From assembly GCF_040807025.1 (NCBI RefSeq), contig NC_090968.1, forward strand, positions 2,593,906 to 2,657,905: a stretch of DNA of 64,000 nucleotides, in the 5' to 3' direction. The translations under genes were made by a program, and so were the position numbers. Below are positions 53,201-63,000 of the stretch, in pieces (the first letter of the stretch is position 1; every line of letters starts with the position of its first letter). The stretch comes from Struthio camelus (lineage: Eukaryota; Chordata; Aves; Struthioniformes; Struthionidae). The notes beneath the pieces were generated by a model, which was given only the letters and a program-made list of their open reading frames with translations, ran no database searches and was not told where the DNA came from.

Positions 53201-54471
53201 GCCACTATATATTGTCCCTCTGCTCCAAGGAGTGAAAGGCTGGGAGCTTTGGGAGGGAAGAGAAGGTTTGTTCTGTCACAAATAAAATGATGGGGCACGA
53301 TCCAGGTTTTTTGACTGAATGGGTGAGGGGGAAGACCTTAAAAATCAAACCGTGATATTTTAAACCCTGCTTTAACGCAGAACTCGAGGTAGAGGAACAA
53401 AGACCCAATCAGAAAATTTTGCAGTCTGGGCTTTCCTTGATGTCCTGCAGGGAGGTTTTACGTGTAAGCAGTCTTCTCTACAGTTAAGATGCCTTGAAAG
53501 ACAGGACAGGGTTGCAAGCAATAAACATTAGCCTTCCTTGACCCTGACAGATCTTAGTTAAACCGTGATGTCCCTCAGGCACTAATAGCCTGCATAAAGG
53601 AGAAACTTTTAAAACCAGGGGAGATGTCGAGCAAAATTAATTCTTAGGCTGACTTTTGCCTTCTCAGAAGAATTAGAGCGCGGGTATGAGTGGAGAGCTT
53701 AGATGTACGTAGAGCAAGTAGAGGTAATGGGCACCTGGGACTGCTTAATGCAATCCTTTCTGATTTGCGCAGGACTTTGCCAACACAATCCCAGGCCACG
53801 GAGGTATCATGGACCGCTTTGACTGTCAGTACCTGATGGCCACCTTTGTTAACGTGTACATCGCAAGCTTTATCAGGTATTTGTTGCTTTACGGTGAAGG
53901 TTGGGGGCCCTGTCAAACTTGGGTGACATACAGGCTCATAGTAAGAGACAGCAGTTATCCCCGTGAGATTAACATCTAAAAACACAAGACAAAGAGAGAG
54001 AGAGGAAAGGGAGGCGCAAAGAAGGGAAGCACCTTTTGCCAGTGCCATGCCGAGCTGGGAACACAACCCCTGTTCCCCAAGGTGTATTATTTTAGCCCCC
54101 TTGAAACTGCTCTGTCTTCCTTATGCAGCCCTTTGGGTCTTGAGCAGTGTTTCCCCAGGGCTGATTGAGCGGAAAAATCCATTTCGGTTGCATTACGGAA
54201 TAGTTCTGTAGCCACCTATAGAAGGAATAGGCAACATGACTACTGTTTTAAGTGTATTATTTTGATCAAACTGCGCCTGGGCTCCCAGACCATTGAGATT
54301 TAGCAGTGCGACTCATTGATAATGATACTTTTGTGTTTCAGAGGTCCTAACCCAAGCAAACTGATCCAGCAGTTCTTAACCTTGCGGCCAGACCAGCAGC
54401 TCCACATCTTCAACACGCTAAAAGCGCACCTTGTCGACAAGGGTATGTTAGCTAGTTTGGAGGACGCATAG
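35178..54471 (+). CDS. CDS2: CDS2, phosphatidate cytidylyltransferase 2 (thirteen coding exons, 450 aa)
   Basis: CDS2 is the ER-membrane CDP-diacylglycerol synthase: CTP + phosphatidic acid gives CDP-diacylglycerol + PPi, feeding phosphatidylinositol synthesis. The thirteen exons sum to 1,353 nt (450 aa; human about 445). The N-terminus [13 protein letters not shown] is followed by an acidic Ser-rich stretch and then [15 protein letters not shown]. Several membrane segments lie between about residues 75 and 370. The family signature [11 protein letters not shown]...[10 protein letters not shown] spans 364-390. GYNVYHSYD, the [18 protein letters not shown] segment and the C-terminal region identify CDS2 and not CDS1. 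The start is the first ATG after the CGG repeat and gives the conserved N-terminus. Intron 1 is 10.9 kb and contains a CR1 copy. The other introns are 0.4-1.0 kb and hold nothing notable. Confidence 0.98.
35247..38377 (+). other. 5' part of CDS2 intron 1
   Basis: The CpG island extends to about 36.1 kb and then fades. A poly-T run of about 20 lies at 36,250-36,271. Long open frames on the minus strand between 34.9 and 35.8 kb are GC-bias artefacts. No alternative exon could be supported. Confidence 0.6.
38378..39286 (+). mobile_element. CR1 LINE copy B, about 0.9 kb, in CDS2 intron 1
   Basis: This CR1 fragment begins just upstream of the reverse-transcriptase catalytic box ([20 protein letters not shown] at 38,402-38,413) and runs to the CR1 3' end CTCTGTGATTCTGTGA. 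One frame is open from there to 39,205 apart from a TAG at 38,885-38,887, where CR1 elements usually read Tyr. Its last 492 bp match copy A without gaps at about 97% identity. It lies in sense orientation to CDS2. The 5' truncation point is approximate. Confidence 0.93.
39287..46155 (+). other. 3' part of CDS2 intron 1
   Basis: No further coding exon, RNA gene or recognisable repeat was found. The stretch has scattered CpGs and mixed composition. Open frames of up to about 175 codons on both strands show no family features. Confidence 0.55.
46156..46298 (+). CDS. CDS2: CDS2 coding exon 2
   Basis: This 143-nt exon encodes the acidic Ser-rich N-terminal region ([20 protein letters not shown] to RALSNLSS). 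The acceptor is TTGCAG|GAGTC and the donor TCAAG|GTAGCG. Confidence 0.96.
47299..47395 (+). CDS. CDS2: CDS2 coding exon 3
   Basis: This exon encodes [20 protein letters not shown] through VLMMI, the first membrane segment. The acceptor is GGCCTAG|ATGG and the donor GATA|GTAAGT. Confidence 0.97.
47796..47893 (+). CDS. CDS2: CDS2 coding exon 4
   Basis: This exon encodes [20 protein letters not shown] through WFRTLSW. The acceptor is GTGCAG|GTAATG and the donor AGTTG|GTGAGT. Confidence 0.97.
48611..48750 (+). CDS. CDS2: CDS2 coding exon 5
   Basis: This exon encodes [20 protein letters not shown] through ISFALYLT. The acceptor is TCCACAG|GTACTT and the donor AACAG|GTAAAG. Confidence 0.97.
49153..49211 (+). 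CDS. CDS2: CDS2 coding exon 6
   Basis: This exon encodes [20 protein letters not shown]. The acceptor is CACCAG|GTTTC and the donor ACATG|GTAAGG. Confidence 0.97.
49975..50057 (+). CDS. CDS2: CDS2 coding exon 7
   Basis: This exon encodes [20 protein letters not shown] through EGMIW. The acceptor is CTTCCAG|TTTGG and the donor ATATG|GTGAGT. Confidence 0.97.
50717..50804 (+). CDS. CDS2: CDS2 coding exon 8
   Basis: This exon encodes [20 protein letters not shown] through TPLIK. The acceptor is ATCTAG|GTTCA and the donor CAAG|GTTCGT, which departs from consensus at +3 to +5. Confidence 0.97.
51333..51401 (+). CDS. CDS2: CDS2 coding exon 9
   Basis: This exon encodes [20 protein letters not shown] plus GLL. 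The acceptor is GCTGTAG|CTCTC and the donor GCTG|GTAAGT. Confidence 0.97.
52239..52391 (+). CDS. CDS2: CDS2 coding exon 10
   Basis: This 153-nt exon encodes [20 protein letters not shown] through QSIVGW. The loop differs clearly between CDS1 and CDS2 and here matches CDS2. The acceptor is TTGAAG|CTGTC and the donor GCTGG|GTAGGA. Confidence 0.97.
52997..53116 (+). CDS. CDS2: CDS2 coding exon 11
   Basis: This exon encodes [20 protein letters not shown] through [10 protein letters not shown], the first half of the CDP-diacylglycerol synthase signature. The acceptor is CTGCAG|AAGAC and the donor CAAG|GTAAGG. Confidence 0.97.
53773..53876 (+). CDS. CDS2: CDS2 coding exon 12
   Basis: This exon encodes [20 protein letters not shown] through YIASFI, the second half of the signature with the GHGG and DRFD catalytic residues. 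The acceptor is GCGCAG|GACTT and the donor ATCAG|GTATTT. Confidence 0.97.
54342..54471 (+). CDS. CDS2: CDS2 coding exon 13 (terminal)
   Basis: This exon encodes [20 protein letters not shown] through the end GMLASLEDA and the stop TAG at 54,469-54,471. The acceptor is TTTCAG|AGGTCC. The C-terminus ends ...LVDKG plus a short divergent tail, as in human CDS2. Confidence 0.96.
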
Positions 54472-55157
54472 ACATCCGGGCAATTGGAACAGAACTGAAA
54501 AACAGACAAGTCTCCCCAAGGCAATTCCTGGCTTGCCTGATTTAAGACAATAACAAGGCCTCATTTCACTGTAACTTTTCTTCCTTTCTTGGTAAATGTT
54601 TGAATTGTGGGGTTTTTTTTTTAATAATATATTTATATAGCTTTGGTTAAAATGAGCAAATCTGAGTTTGTAGCTGGAAAGGAGTTAAGGCTTGGAAGGA
54701 CTGTTAGGTGAAATAGGAGGGTGCAGCTGTTCTCGTGGATCTGTTCTTACGTTCGATGCCTGTGGGCAGAGCTTAACTTTCCCTTTGAGTGTTGTTTATG
54801 CAGGGAACACACAAAGCGTTGTCTGTGCGACATCCTCTGCGTGCGTCGGAGCCAACAGGGAAAGCGAAGCCTCGCAGCTCCCCGGCTTCTTTCCTCCTCC
54901 CCGTCTCCCCTGGTAGCTGTGCCCGACGGGACCGCTGGGGACCCTAATTCTCTGCTGGTGGTAACTGTGAATACACGTGTTGATTTTCCCAGAAAGCCTA
55001 AGGCTCGATTAATTGGAAGAGGCCCGTGTGCTGGCCCAGCCGCAGTTTCCCTGCCAAACCAGGCACGGGCATCTATTTTGGCTTGCCTTTTTTTGCAGTG
55101 CCTCCCACGTTTGTCCTTTGTGGCAGGTGTTTTGGCAAATAAGACCTTTTCTAACCA

Positions 55158-55163
55158 AATAAA
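55158..55163 (+). terminator. CDS2: Possible proximal poly(A) signal of CDS2
   Basis: AATAAA about 690 bases after the stop codon. It could support a short 3' UTR isoform. Confidence 0.35.
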
Positions 55164-56085
55164 CCACAAATAGACTACAGTGAAGGCTTTGATTCCTTTG
55201 CGCAAGGAATCAAGAAACTGGTAGCTGCTGTAGGAACGTGGGAGGTTCCAGTTGCTTCAAAATTGAGTCAGGTAAATAAGTATTTGTAAAGACCATTAAC
55301 CTTTCACTGAGAAAATCCTACCAAGCAAGAACAACCTTTTAAATAACTTGGCTCATTTTTTTTTCTCCTCACGTGACCTTTAAGAAAGAAACGTTGAACC
55401 TCTGCTCTGCTTCTTGATGGGTGGAAACCCTTCACCGGGATGTTTTTAACTCACGTGGCGAGCCGTTTCCAACGTGGTGTCTTTTCTGATATGTGCAAGT
55501 TGGGGCTCCGGCACCCCGCTGGTGCTGTCCGTGGGAGTTGGTGGTTTTTTTTTTTCTTTCAGGGATCATGTCTCTCACCTGTTTGTTACTTGAGTTCTAG
55601 ATGTCGTGCTGCTGAGTTTATCATGGTGTGTGTTGCATTTCAGTCTGGCTTTGGTTACCTGCAGGCTTCTGTCCTGCTTTGCTTACTAAATGCTGTCATA
55701 AATAGGGTGCACTTAATAGTTGCGAGTTTTAGCCGAGGACTTTCCTTTCTTTTGTCGTACTTTTTTATTATTTAAAAAAGAGAGCCCTAAAGATTGTAAA
55801 ACTTTATTATTTTTTTTTTTTGGTGATCAGATAGTGAAAATATCCCCAGTTTATACTAGCTCTTATCCCATGTGCAAGGTGACGCCGATTTTACTTCTTT
55901 CCAGAGTTTGTGCATGAGAGAGAGAAACTTTACCTTTATTTTAACCTGGCGAACGAGCGACAGGGAAAGATAATACAGAAGTACAGTGTTGTTTCCAAGC
56001 AGTTGCTGACATAAACCCTTTACACACGCACACTCCCCCCCGCCGAGACACGTACACCCCGCGCGCTAGCTAACCGTCGACGCAA

Positions 56086-56091
56086 AATAAA
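56086..56091 (+). terminator. CDS2: Possible middle poly(A) signal of CDS2
   Basis: AATAAA followed by T-rich sequence, about 1.6 kb after the stop codon. Confidence 0.3.
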
Positions 56092-56192
56092 ACACCTGAA
56101 AACGTTTCGTAGTTCATGCTCCATATTCTGCCTCTGCCGTTGCTTTCGTTTACCGTGCGAGAGCGCGAGTGTAAATACATTCAGAGATACCA

Positions 56193-56195
<3 letters not shown>

Positions 56196-56225
<30 letters not shown>
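56196..56225 (+). repeat. (TC)15 microsatellite in the CDS2 3' UTR
   Basis: This is a perfect TC dinucleotide run of 30 bases. In the mRNA it would be a pyrimidine tract of the kind bound by PTB-family proteins. Confidence 0.93.
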
Positions 56226-56228
<3 letters not shown>

Positions 56229-57417
56229 TTTCCAGCCGGCGCTCTGCGTGTTGCAAGCACCGCTTCATCTTCCTGCGCGGCAACTGCAGAGCAGACGTGC
56301 ACAGCCATTGCACGTACACGTGTTTGATCAACAGGCGCTTTAGGCTGCGATTTGCAACGATTTAGCTGAGTATAGCTAGGCAGAGGGAGGGCTGGGGCCG
56401 CGCGCCAGCGGTACCGGGGCTTGGGAACACCTGGGCAAACCACAGGGGCTTGGGCAGGACCTGAAAAGTAGTTTGTCCTGCAGTTAGACAAGCCGGGGCT
56501 TTTCTGGATTTTTTTTTCCCTTCCTGATGCCAGCATCCGCCAAAATCCCTTGTACTGCGCTGATGGGTCATAAATCAGTCATCAGGAGAAGCGACAGCGT
56601 CGGTAAATATTACAAAAGAGTATTGCTCTTTCTAATAGGGCATTTTTCGTGACGGGTCTCTAGCGTCCTGCTCTTCTTGCTTTAAATCTTGTGTACTTCT
56701 TATTAGTTGTAACTAGTGGGGCAAAACAAACCCAAAACAACCACAGAGCGCTGCACGCTGCCGATCTGAACTAAAACGTGGGCCTTTTGTGACGGTGTAG
56801 TGCTGGATGCGGACGCTGGAGGGCAAAGCAGGTGCGTTGAGCGGCTACGTAGGGTTGGGAGAGCAGAAACAGCTGGACTTCTCAAGCCTGCTTTGGTCCT
56901 GAAGAGTAGAGCTACGCGTAGAGGGTGCAGCATCCCGCGGTGACCTTCGCGAAGCCTATGTGGGAGACGGTGCATCCACCTGGGAAAAGGAGGAGGAAGG
57001 GAGGGAGCGCGGGGCCGTGAGCTGAGCTGCCAGCTGCGCGGCAGGAGCTGCCGCAAGCGGGAAATCGAGCGTGGGAACGGAGGGAGGGGGACCGCGGGCT
57101 TTTAACGAGCAAGGGGACGGCACGTCGCTAGAAAGCCGCTTTCATACAGCGCCACGAGACGGCCCGAAACGTTGCTGACGTCGGTTTGCTGGTGGGTGAA
57201 GGCTGCTCAGGGAGATGGGCCGGGCTCGACGCGTCCCGGCCGGGAATTAGCTTCTCTGTCGCCGCTTGCGGCCCGAATGAGTTTGCAAATCGGCTGCGCA
57301 GGGCGGACGGCGGCCCGCGGCGCTCGGCAAAACAGCGAGACCTAGTTCCTGCTTGCGGCGTCGGGGCTCTGTACCCGCCGCCGTCTCTTGCTTAGACGAC
57401 GCCTGCGGCGATGGGCT

Positions 57418-57433
57418 GGGGGGGGGGGGGGGG
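57418..57433. repeat. G16 homopolymer
   Basis: A run of 16 G in the GC-rich distal part of the presumed CDS2 3' UTR. The exact length may be unreliable in an assembly. Confidence 0.85.
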
Positions 57434-57775
57434 CTGCTGCCGGCGCGGACGCGACGAAGGGGCAGCTTTTGCCACGGGGCTGCAGGCGAGCGCTGGCGGC
57501 GTCGGCTGGGGAGCGCCGGTACCCTTCGAGGTATGGCTCCTGGCTCGTCGCACAGAGCGTCACGGGGGCCGCGGAGCCGCCGCTGTCGTCGCCGCGTGTT
57601 GCTGTTCTCCAGCTCTGCTGCGTTTAGACCGTCTGCTTCTTTCGCTGTGCATCGTCCTTTTGATTAATGGTTTAGCTAGACATGTAGCGTCGCCTTTCTT
57701 TCACTGACTGTCCGAATGTGATATATTGTACATTTTAAAGTATTTACCCTATTTATATACCATATGTTACTGTTA

Positions 57776-57781
57776 AATAAA
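57776..57781 (+). terminator. CDS2: Distal poly(A) signal of CDS2
   Basis: AATAAA at the end of an AU-rich block (TATATTGTACATTTTAAAG and following) that contrasts sharply with the GC-rich sequence on both sides. It is followed by a GT-rich stretch (GTTGGGGAGTGTTATT). It is the best candidate for the main CDS2 3' end. Confidence 0.65.
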
Positions 57782-57800
57782 CATAAGTTCCATTACCCGT

Positions 57801-59960
57801 TGGGGAGTGTTATTCGTCCCTGCTCACGAAGGGGGCAGAGCCGCCCTAACCTGCCTCCTGCCCTGGAGCGTCCGGGGCAAAATTACTTTCCTTTGTCCGC
57901 TGGGGAGATGCTGGAAACTGGGTTTTGTTTTTTTTTTTTCCCCCCCGTGCTCTTTAAAGCACAGCGGTCTATTTGAAACCCTCTGCAACCCACGCGGCAG
58001 CTTCGCGGCCCCGCAGGGCGGCAGGGGCCAAGGCGGAGGTTTCCCTGCCTGCCGCCGTTCTTGCCCTCGCCGCTTGTCCCGAGAGCCGGCCGGCTTGCCT
58101 GCAAACCCGACCGGTTTTAGCGCTGGGGTTGGTTTGGCTGATCAGCAGCTAAGCGAGCGCCAGCTGCGGCCGCTGACGTGCCCGAAGCGCTCGACGGCCG
58201 CGGGGGCCGGGCGCCGCCACCGCGCGCGAGGATGCTGCGCCGGCCTCCGCGGCCGCCTCTGCCTCGAGCTCCCGCCGTCAGCTAAAGCGCCTTTCGCGCT
58301 TTGTTTTCCCCGAAATGCGGAGGGAAGAGGGTTTCAGAGCCAAACAGGGTGACGGGCCCAGCTTGGTTCCCTCGGGGGCCGGCTCAGCCCCGGCTTGAGC
58401 CAAGTCCCGCTCGTGCCCTTTCCCAGCTCCAGCGGCAGGGTGGCGGACGGGGACGCGGGCGGGTGGCAGCCAACGCAGCTCTCCGGGAGCCTTGCCGAGG
58501 GCTTTTTCGGGGGGGCGGGGGGGGCGCCGGCAGGAGCGGGACGTTGCGGATGCGCCCTGCGGAGCCCCGCGGTCTGGCGCGAGCACCAGCCGGACGCGCC
58601 GGGGCCAGCCGAGCTCGGCTGCGCCGGGCGGCCGGGGGTGGCGGGGTTCGGGCTCGGTTGCACGACGTTGGGTGAAAACACTCGCTATTTCCTTTCCCAT
58701 GGCCGGGACGGGGCCGCGTGACATCCTGCGCGGGCAGGCGGTGCAAGGCAGGCCGGGTGAGGAAAGGAAACGGAGCTGCGTGACGCGCTGGAGCTCCTCC
58801 TGCTTCCTGAGTCATAGCAGGAAAAATGATGCTCAACTCCAGGGCTCTTACGGCGCCCTTCGCCGGGGGTTAGGAGGGAACCGGGGCTCCAAAGCAGGGG
58901 TTTGGGCCTTGCTAAGGTTCAGGCCGAGCGTGCCGGGCTGCTCCCTCGCGCCAGCGCCGCTTTCCGCGCCGCCGCCTCCTTCCCCGTCCCGAACTGATGC
59001 TCGCGCCCTGCCGGCGTTAACCCAAAAAAACCCCAAAACCTTGCCCCCCTCCGCGGAGCGCGGGCCTCCCCGGGCCGGGGAGGCGGCGGAGAGGCGGCTG
59101 CCTTGGCAGGACAGCGCTGAACGAGACGGGACGAGCTCGGGGGTCTGGAGCAGGGCCGGTGGCTTTGCCCAGTCCCTGGAGCGCCGCCGGGGCCGGTCCA
59201 ACGCACGCCATGCGTCCGCACGAGTGTGCCACCTCCCCGACCACCGCCCGTGTCGGGGCCGCTCCCGAGGCGTCGAAACGCTGCGCGGCGGCGGCCAACG
59301 TGGCTCGCTGCCTTCCCCGCAAAGGGTCCCCGTCCCCCCCCGGCTGCGGTCGCTGACGGAGAGCCGCCTAGGTGCAAAAAAAAAAAAAACACCCCAAAAA
59401 ACAAAAACCTCACCGTCAGCCCTGGGGACGATTTAGCAAGTTTTAAAAGATTCAGCTGCGCCCTTGGGGCCACGAGGCAGCCGCTTTCGCCGCCCGCCAG
59501 CGGCCAAGAGAAGGGCACCCGCTTCCTCCAACGCGGCGGCGGGGGGGAAGCCGGGCGCCGAAACGCAGCGCCGCAGCCGGGCCGACGGACGGCCGCCGCT
59601 CCGGCCGCGAAGAGGGGACGACGCACCGCGGGGAGGGGGGGGGAAAAAAGGAGCAAAAAAGGGGGGCAAAAGCTTGTTGCGGCTGGGGAGCAAAAGGGAG
59701 CGCCGCGGAAAAGGAGAAGGGCAGGAAAGTACTTTTATGGGGTTGCTTGCGCTCGCTCGCGAAGGGAGGAGGAGGAGGAGGAGGAAGTACCTCCGCAAAG
59801 CAACCTCACCCGCGCCGTCGTGCCGCAAGCGGGGGGATCGAACCCCCGGCCCACCGTCCCCAGAAGACTGTGAGGGCTTCGTTTCAACCCATCTCCTGAG
59901 CGTGTCCCCCCCCACCCGGCTCCTCTTCCACAAACAAAAAACAAACCAGCCAAACCCCAA
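57801..59960. promoter_or_regulatory. GC-rich gap between CDS2 and ARHGAP25, likely ARHGAP25 promoter CpG island
   Basis: This is very CpG-rich sequence without supported exons. The long overlapping open frames on both strands (up to about 314 codons) are composition artefacts with Ala/Arg/Pro/Gly-rich products. Poly-purine patches, including a (GGA)n run at about 59,766-59,785, lie near the ARHGAP25 start. The transcription start is not visible. Confidence 0.5.
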
Positions 59961-59974
59961 CCCCCCCCCCCCCC
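59961..59974. repeat. C14 homopolymer in the ARHGAP25 leader
   Basis: An uninterrupted run of 14 C ends 27 bases before the ARHGAP25 ATG. Confidence 0.85.
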
Positions 59975-60001
59975 GCCAACCGGCCCCGCTCCTGATCCAA
60001 A

Positions 60002-60062
60002 ATGTCGCTCAAGCTGCCCCGGAACTGGGATTTCAACCTGAAAACGGAGGCCGCGAAAATAG
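60002..60062 (+). CDS. ARHGAP25: ARHGAP25 coding exon 1
   Basis: The exon runs from the ATG at 60,002 to the donor ATAG|GTACCG. It encodes MSLKLPRNWDFNLKTEAAKI plus one base. The peptide matches the long ARHGAP25 isoform N-terminus almost exactly. Confidence 0.92.
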
Positions 60063-63000
60063 GTACCGTTATTTGTTTCTTTACGCCCGTAAGGTTTCTG
60101 CTTGAGCCGGGGCCTTTCGGGGGGGGGGGACGAGCCGTGGGCCGGGGCTGCCGGGATCCTGCTCCCGGGGGGGGGTTGGTGGCACCCGCGAACGCAGCCC
60201 CGACCCCCTGGGCGCCGGGGGAGGACGCTCCGGGGCTGTTGCACGCCGGGAGGGTGGGGGTCGGGGCTCGGGACCACCCAGCGGCCCAGGCTTTCGGGAG
60301 ATCTCAAGCGCCCCGGGGCTTTGCTGCGGCTCGTTTCGGTGGGGGCGAGCGCGGCCGGAGGCGAAAGGCGGTGCCGAAAGGGAGGACAAGAGAGGTGCAA
60401 GGCTGGAGGAGGCCATCTTGGGGTTCCTTAGCCCACCCCGACGTCCCTCGTCTCCTCTCGCGTCGCAGCCAAGGTTTGGTTTTGGGTCATGCAACCAGGG
60501 AAGGTGCTGGCTCCGGCCCCCCCCCCCCCCCGGGAGGCGATTCGGGGCGCTGCGGTCCTTGCGAGGACGCGCGGAAGGGGTTGCAGGGGCCGGCCCCGCG
60601 CGTGCGCGGAGGCGAAGGCCGCTGGCAGCGGGGCTGCGGCAGGAGCCGGCTTTGGAGCCGGCCGCGGGCACCGTGCTGGAGGAGGAGCGAGGACGTTTCG
60701 GGGGAAACGTTCCAGATTGGAGGCCTGGAGCACCGGAAACGCTTCGGCGGGCGCCTCGGGGGCCGCCGCCGGCTCCTTCTTGCCCCTTCCTCGTCGAGGA
60801 AGCCGGGGTGGCAACGGGGGCGACGCTGCGCGCGAGCGGCTCGCGAAACGTTGCGTCCAGACGTACGAGCGAGTCGACTCACGCACGCGGCCCGGGAGCA
60901 AAGGCGCCCGGGGGCGTCGAGCCGCAGAGCCGGCGGCGGCCGGCGGGTCGCGGCCGCCTCTCCGACCGCAGTTCTCCAAAGGGCCCAGCTGGCAAATCCC
61001 TTGCGAAAGTTAAAACCCCAGCTCTAGAGGGGGGACGCCCCAAGCCGGGATGCGACGGGAAAGCGCCGGCGGGCCCCGCGCTTCGCGGGATGCTCTGGAG
61101 CGGCGGTGGGAGGGGGGGACGGGCCGGCGGGGGCCGGCGCCATCCTTTCGCAGGTTCCTAGTGGAAAAGCTGCTTTCTGCAGGGAGAACACGCTCCAGCG
61201 CCTTCTGGAAAAGCCCCCGCGGGGTTTCTCGCGCCAGGGGATTTCGCAAGGGGAAGCGGGGCGGCGCCCACGGCACCCTCTGGAGCCGCGGCGCTGCCGA
61301 GCCCCCAGGCCGTCGCCCCGAGCGCAGGGGGCCGAAGGCGCCGCCGCTGTCCCGGCTCCCGGCCGGTGACCCGGAGGCCCGCGGTGCCCGGACCGGGCTC
61401 TTCGTCTCGGAGATCGGGTAGTTCAGCCTCCTTAATGCTCGCTCAGCTGAGACAGCGATGCAGGAGGTCCTAGAGACAAAAATCAGGGTCCCGGCTGGAA
61501 ATAATCCCTCCCCGGGGGCATTTAGTATGGCAGAAGCAGCGAGAGATGCGGCAGGGATCTGGCTGCCGCGCGCAAATCCCCGGCATGGGCACCGGGGGCA
61601 CAAAAAATGGGGCACAAAAAGCCGTCCGAGCGACGCTACCGGCAGCCGGGGACTTTCTGGTCTCCTTCCTGCAGGAGACGTCAGGATCCCTAGGCCCAAG
61701 GGGTGTTTTTCACGCGGTCTTTTTGGAGGCCGCCCGGGGCGTTATTCAGCTGCAGCAATCAGCTGGGGGGGGGGGTGGAGGACGTCCCAAAAACAACAAC
61801 AAACAAAGGCTAATAATTTTCTTCTCGCTTGCAAGACAATTACTCCCACGCAGGAAAAAGGAAGCGGACCCTGACAGATACTGCAGCCGCTTCCGCTACA
61901 ACCCGCGGCGCGCGGGCAGAGAGAGGGGCAGAGCGCGGCTCCCGCCGCCTCCTGCCCCTTTGCCCGGCAGGGTCGCGGCGGACCGCCGCCGCTGCCCGCG
62001 CCCCTCTGCCAGCCGGTCCCTCTCTTCCTCTCGCCAGCCCGCTCCAAGAGCGTGATGACGGGCGAGCCGGCGCCCGCCGGCGCCCGGCCGGCCTCCCCCA
62101 ACCCGCTCGAGCGGCCCCTGAAGATCGGCTGGCTCAAGAAGCAGCGCTCCATCGTCAAGAACTGGCAGCAGCGCTACTTCGTGCTCAAGGGCCAGCGGCT
62201 CTACTACTACAAGGACGAGGACGACGCCAAGCCGCAGGTACGAGGGGCTTTCGCAGCGGCCTTCGGAGCCAAAGAGGCCAGCGCGGGGATTAAAGAGGTT
62301 TTACGCTTCGGGGAGGTGGTAGACCCCCCTAGCTGACCCCGGCGGGATCCCAGGCGGCGCTGGGAAGCCCTGCTGGGGCGGGTTTAATTTGCACCGTCTT
62401 TTTTCCCCGTTTGGGGATGTTTCAAGGCAAGCGGTTCACTTCCGGCGGAAAAGCTCTTCTGCCCGGAAATCGTCGCCGGTGGGAAAGATAGCGCTCAGAG
62501 AGGCAACGCGAGCGAGGGGAGGCCGGCGGGCAGAGCGCGGGGCTGCGAGCGGAGGTGCTGCGGGCCCGTCGCCGCCTCTGCCCAGTTTCGGGGTGGGGTT
62601 GGCTGGGAGCAGCCGTTTCCCCGGCTGTAAAAGGGGATGTAGAAAGAGAAAGCGCTCTGAGAAAGCGTTACCGCTCGGCGTGGCGCCTGCCTCGCCGGAG
62701 AGGTTCCCGCCGGCTGCGCCGGCCCGGCTGATTTCAAGCCGCTCTGAGCCTGTCGGTGTTTCTGCAGCTGCAGTTTTGGCTTTCGCCGCGCCGCTTTTCG
62801 CCCCCGACGGGAGCCGAGCGGCTGCTGGGTGGCCAAAACTGCTGCCGCCCGGCCTCCTTTCCCGCCCGGCGAAGGCCTCAAGGGGCCCCAGCGCCCCCTC
62901 CGCGGGGACGCGCCAGGACGGAGCCCAAGCCCAAAAGGGTTGTTTTCCTTTTTGGCCGTTTTTCCTCCCTTTTTGCCATCCCTCTTCCTTTCTCCGTTCC

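Larger units (their letters stand above)
54472..57800 (+). other. CDS2: CDS2 3' UTR (about 3.3 kb)
   Basis: No other gene signal lies between the CDS2 stop and a strong AU-rich poly(A) region at about 57.72-57.80 kb. Internal AATAAA signals at 55,158-55,163 and 56,086-56,091 would give shorter forms. The 56.8-57.65 kb part is unusually GC-rich for a 3' UTR. Long 3' UTRs are known for vertebrate CDS2. Continuity to 57.8 kb is inferred from the lack of other genes. Confidence 0.6.

Noticed and set aside
59824-59845. tRNA-like T-arm on the minus strand (GGGGG-TTCGATC-CCCCC)
   Set aside because: The 5-bp stem and 7-base loop are perfect for a T-arm, but no acceptor partner, D-arm or anticodon arm with a proper U33 could be placed upstream at either class I or class II lengths. 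It is probably a chance hairpin in GC-rich sequence.
58278-61027. Open frames of 150-341 codons between CDS2 and ARHGAP25 exon 2
   Set aside because: All are Arg/Ala/Gly/Pro-rich with no domain pattern and overlap on opposite strands. One simply extends ARHGAP25 exon 1 through its donor into the intron.
62052-62336. Uninterrupted 94-codon reading of ARHGAP25 exon 2 into the intron
   Set aside because: The frame stays open past the donor at 62,237 by chance. Exon 3 joins in frame and restores the PH domain.
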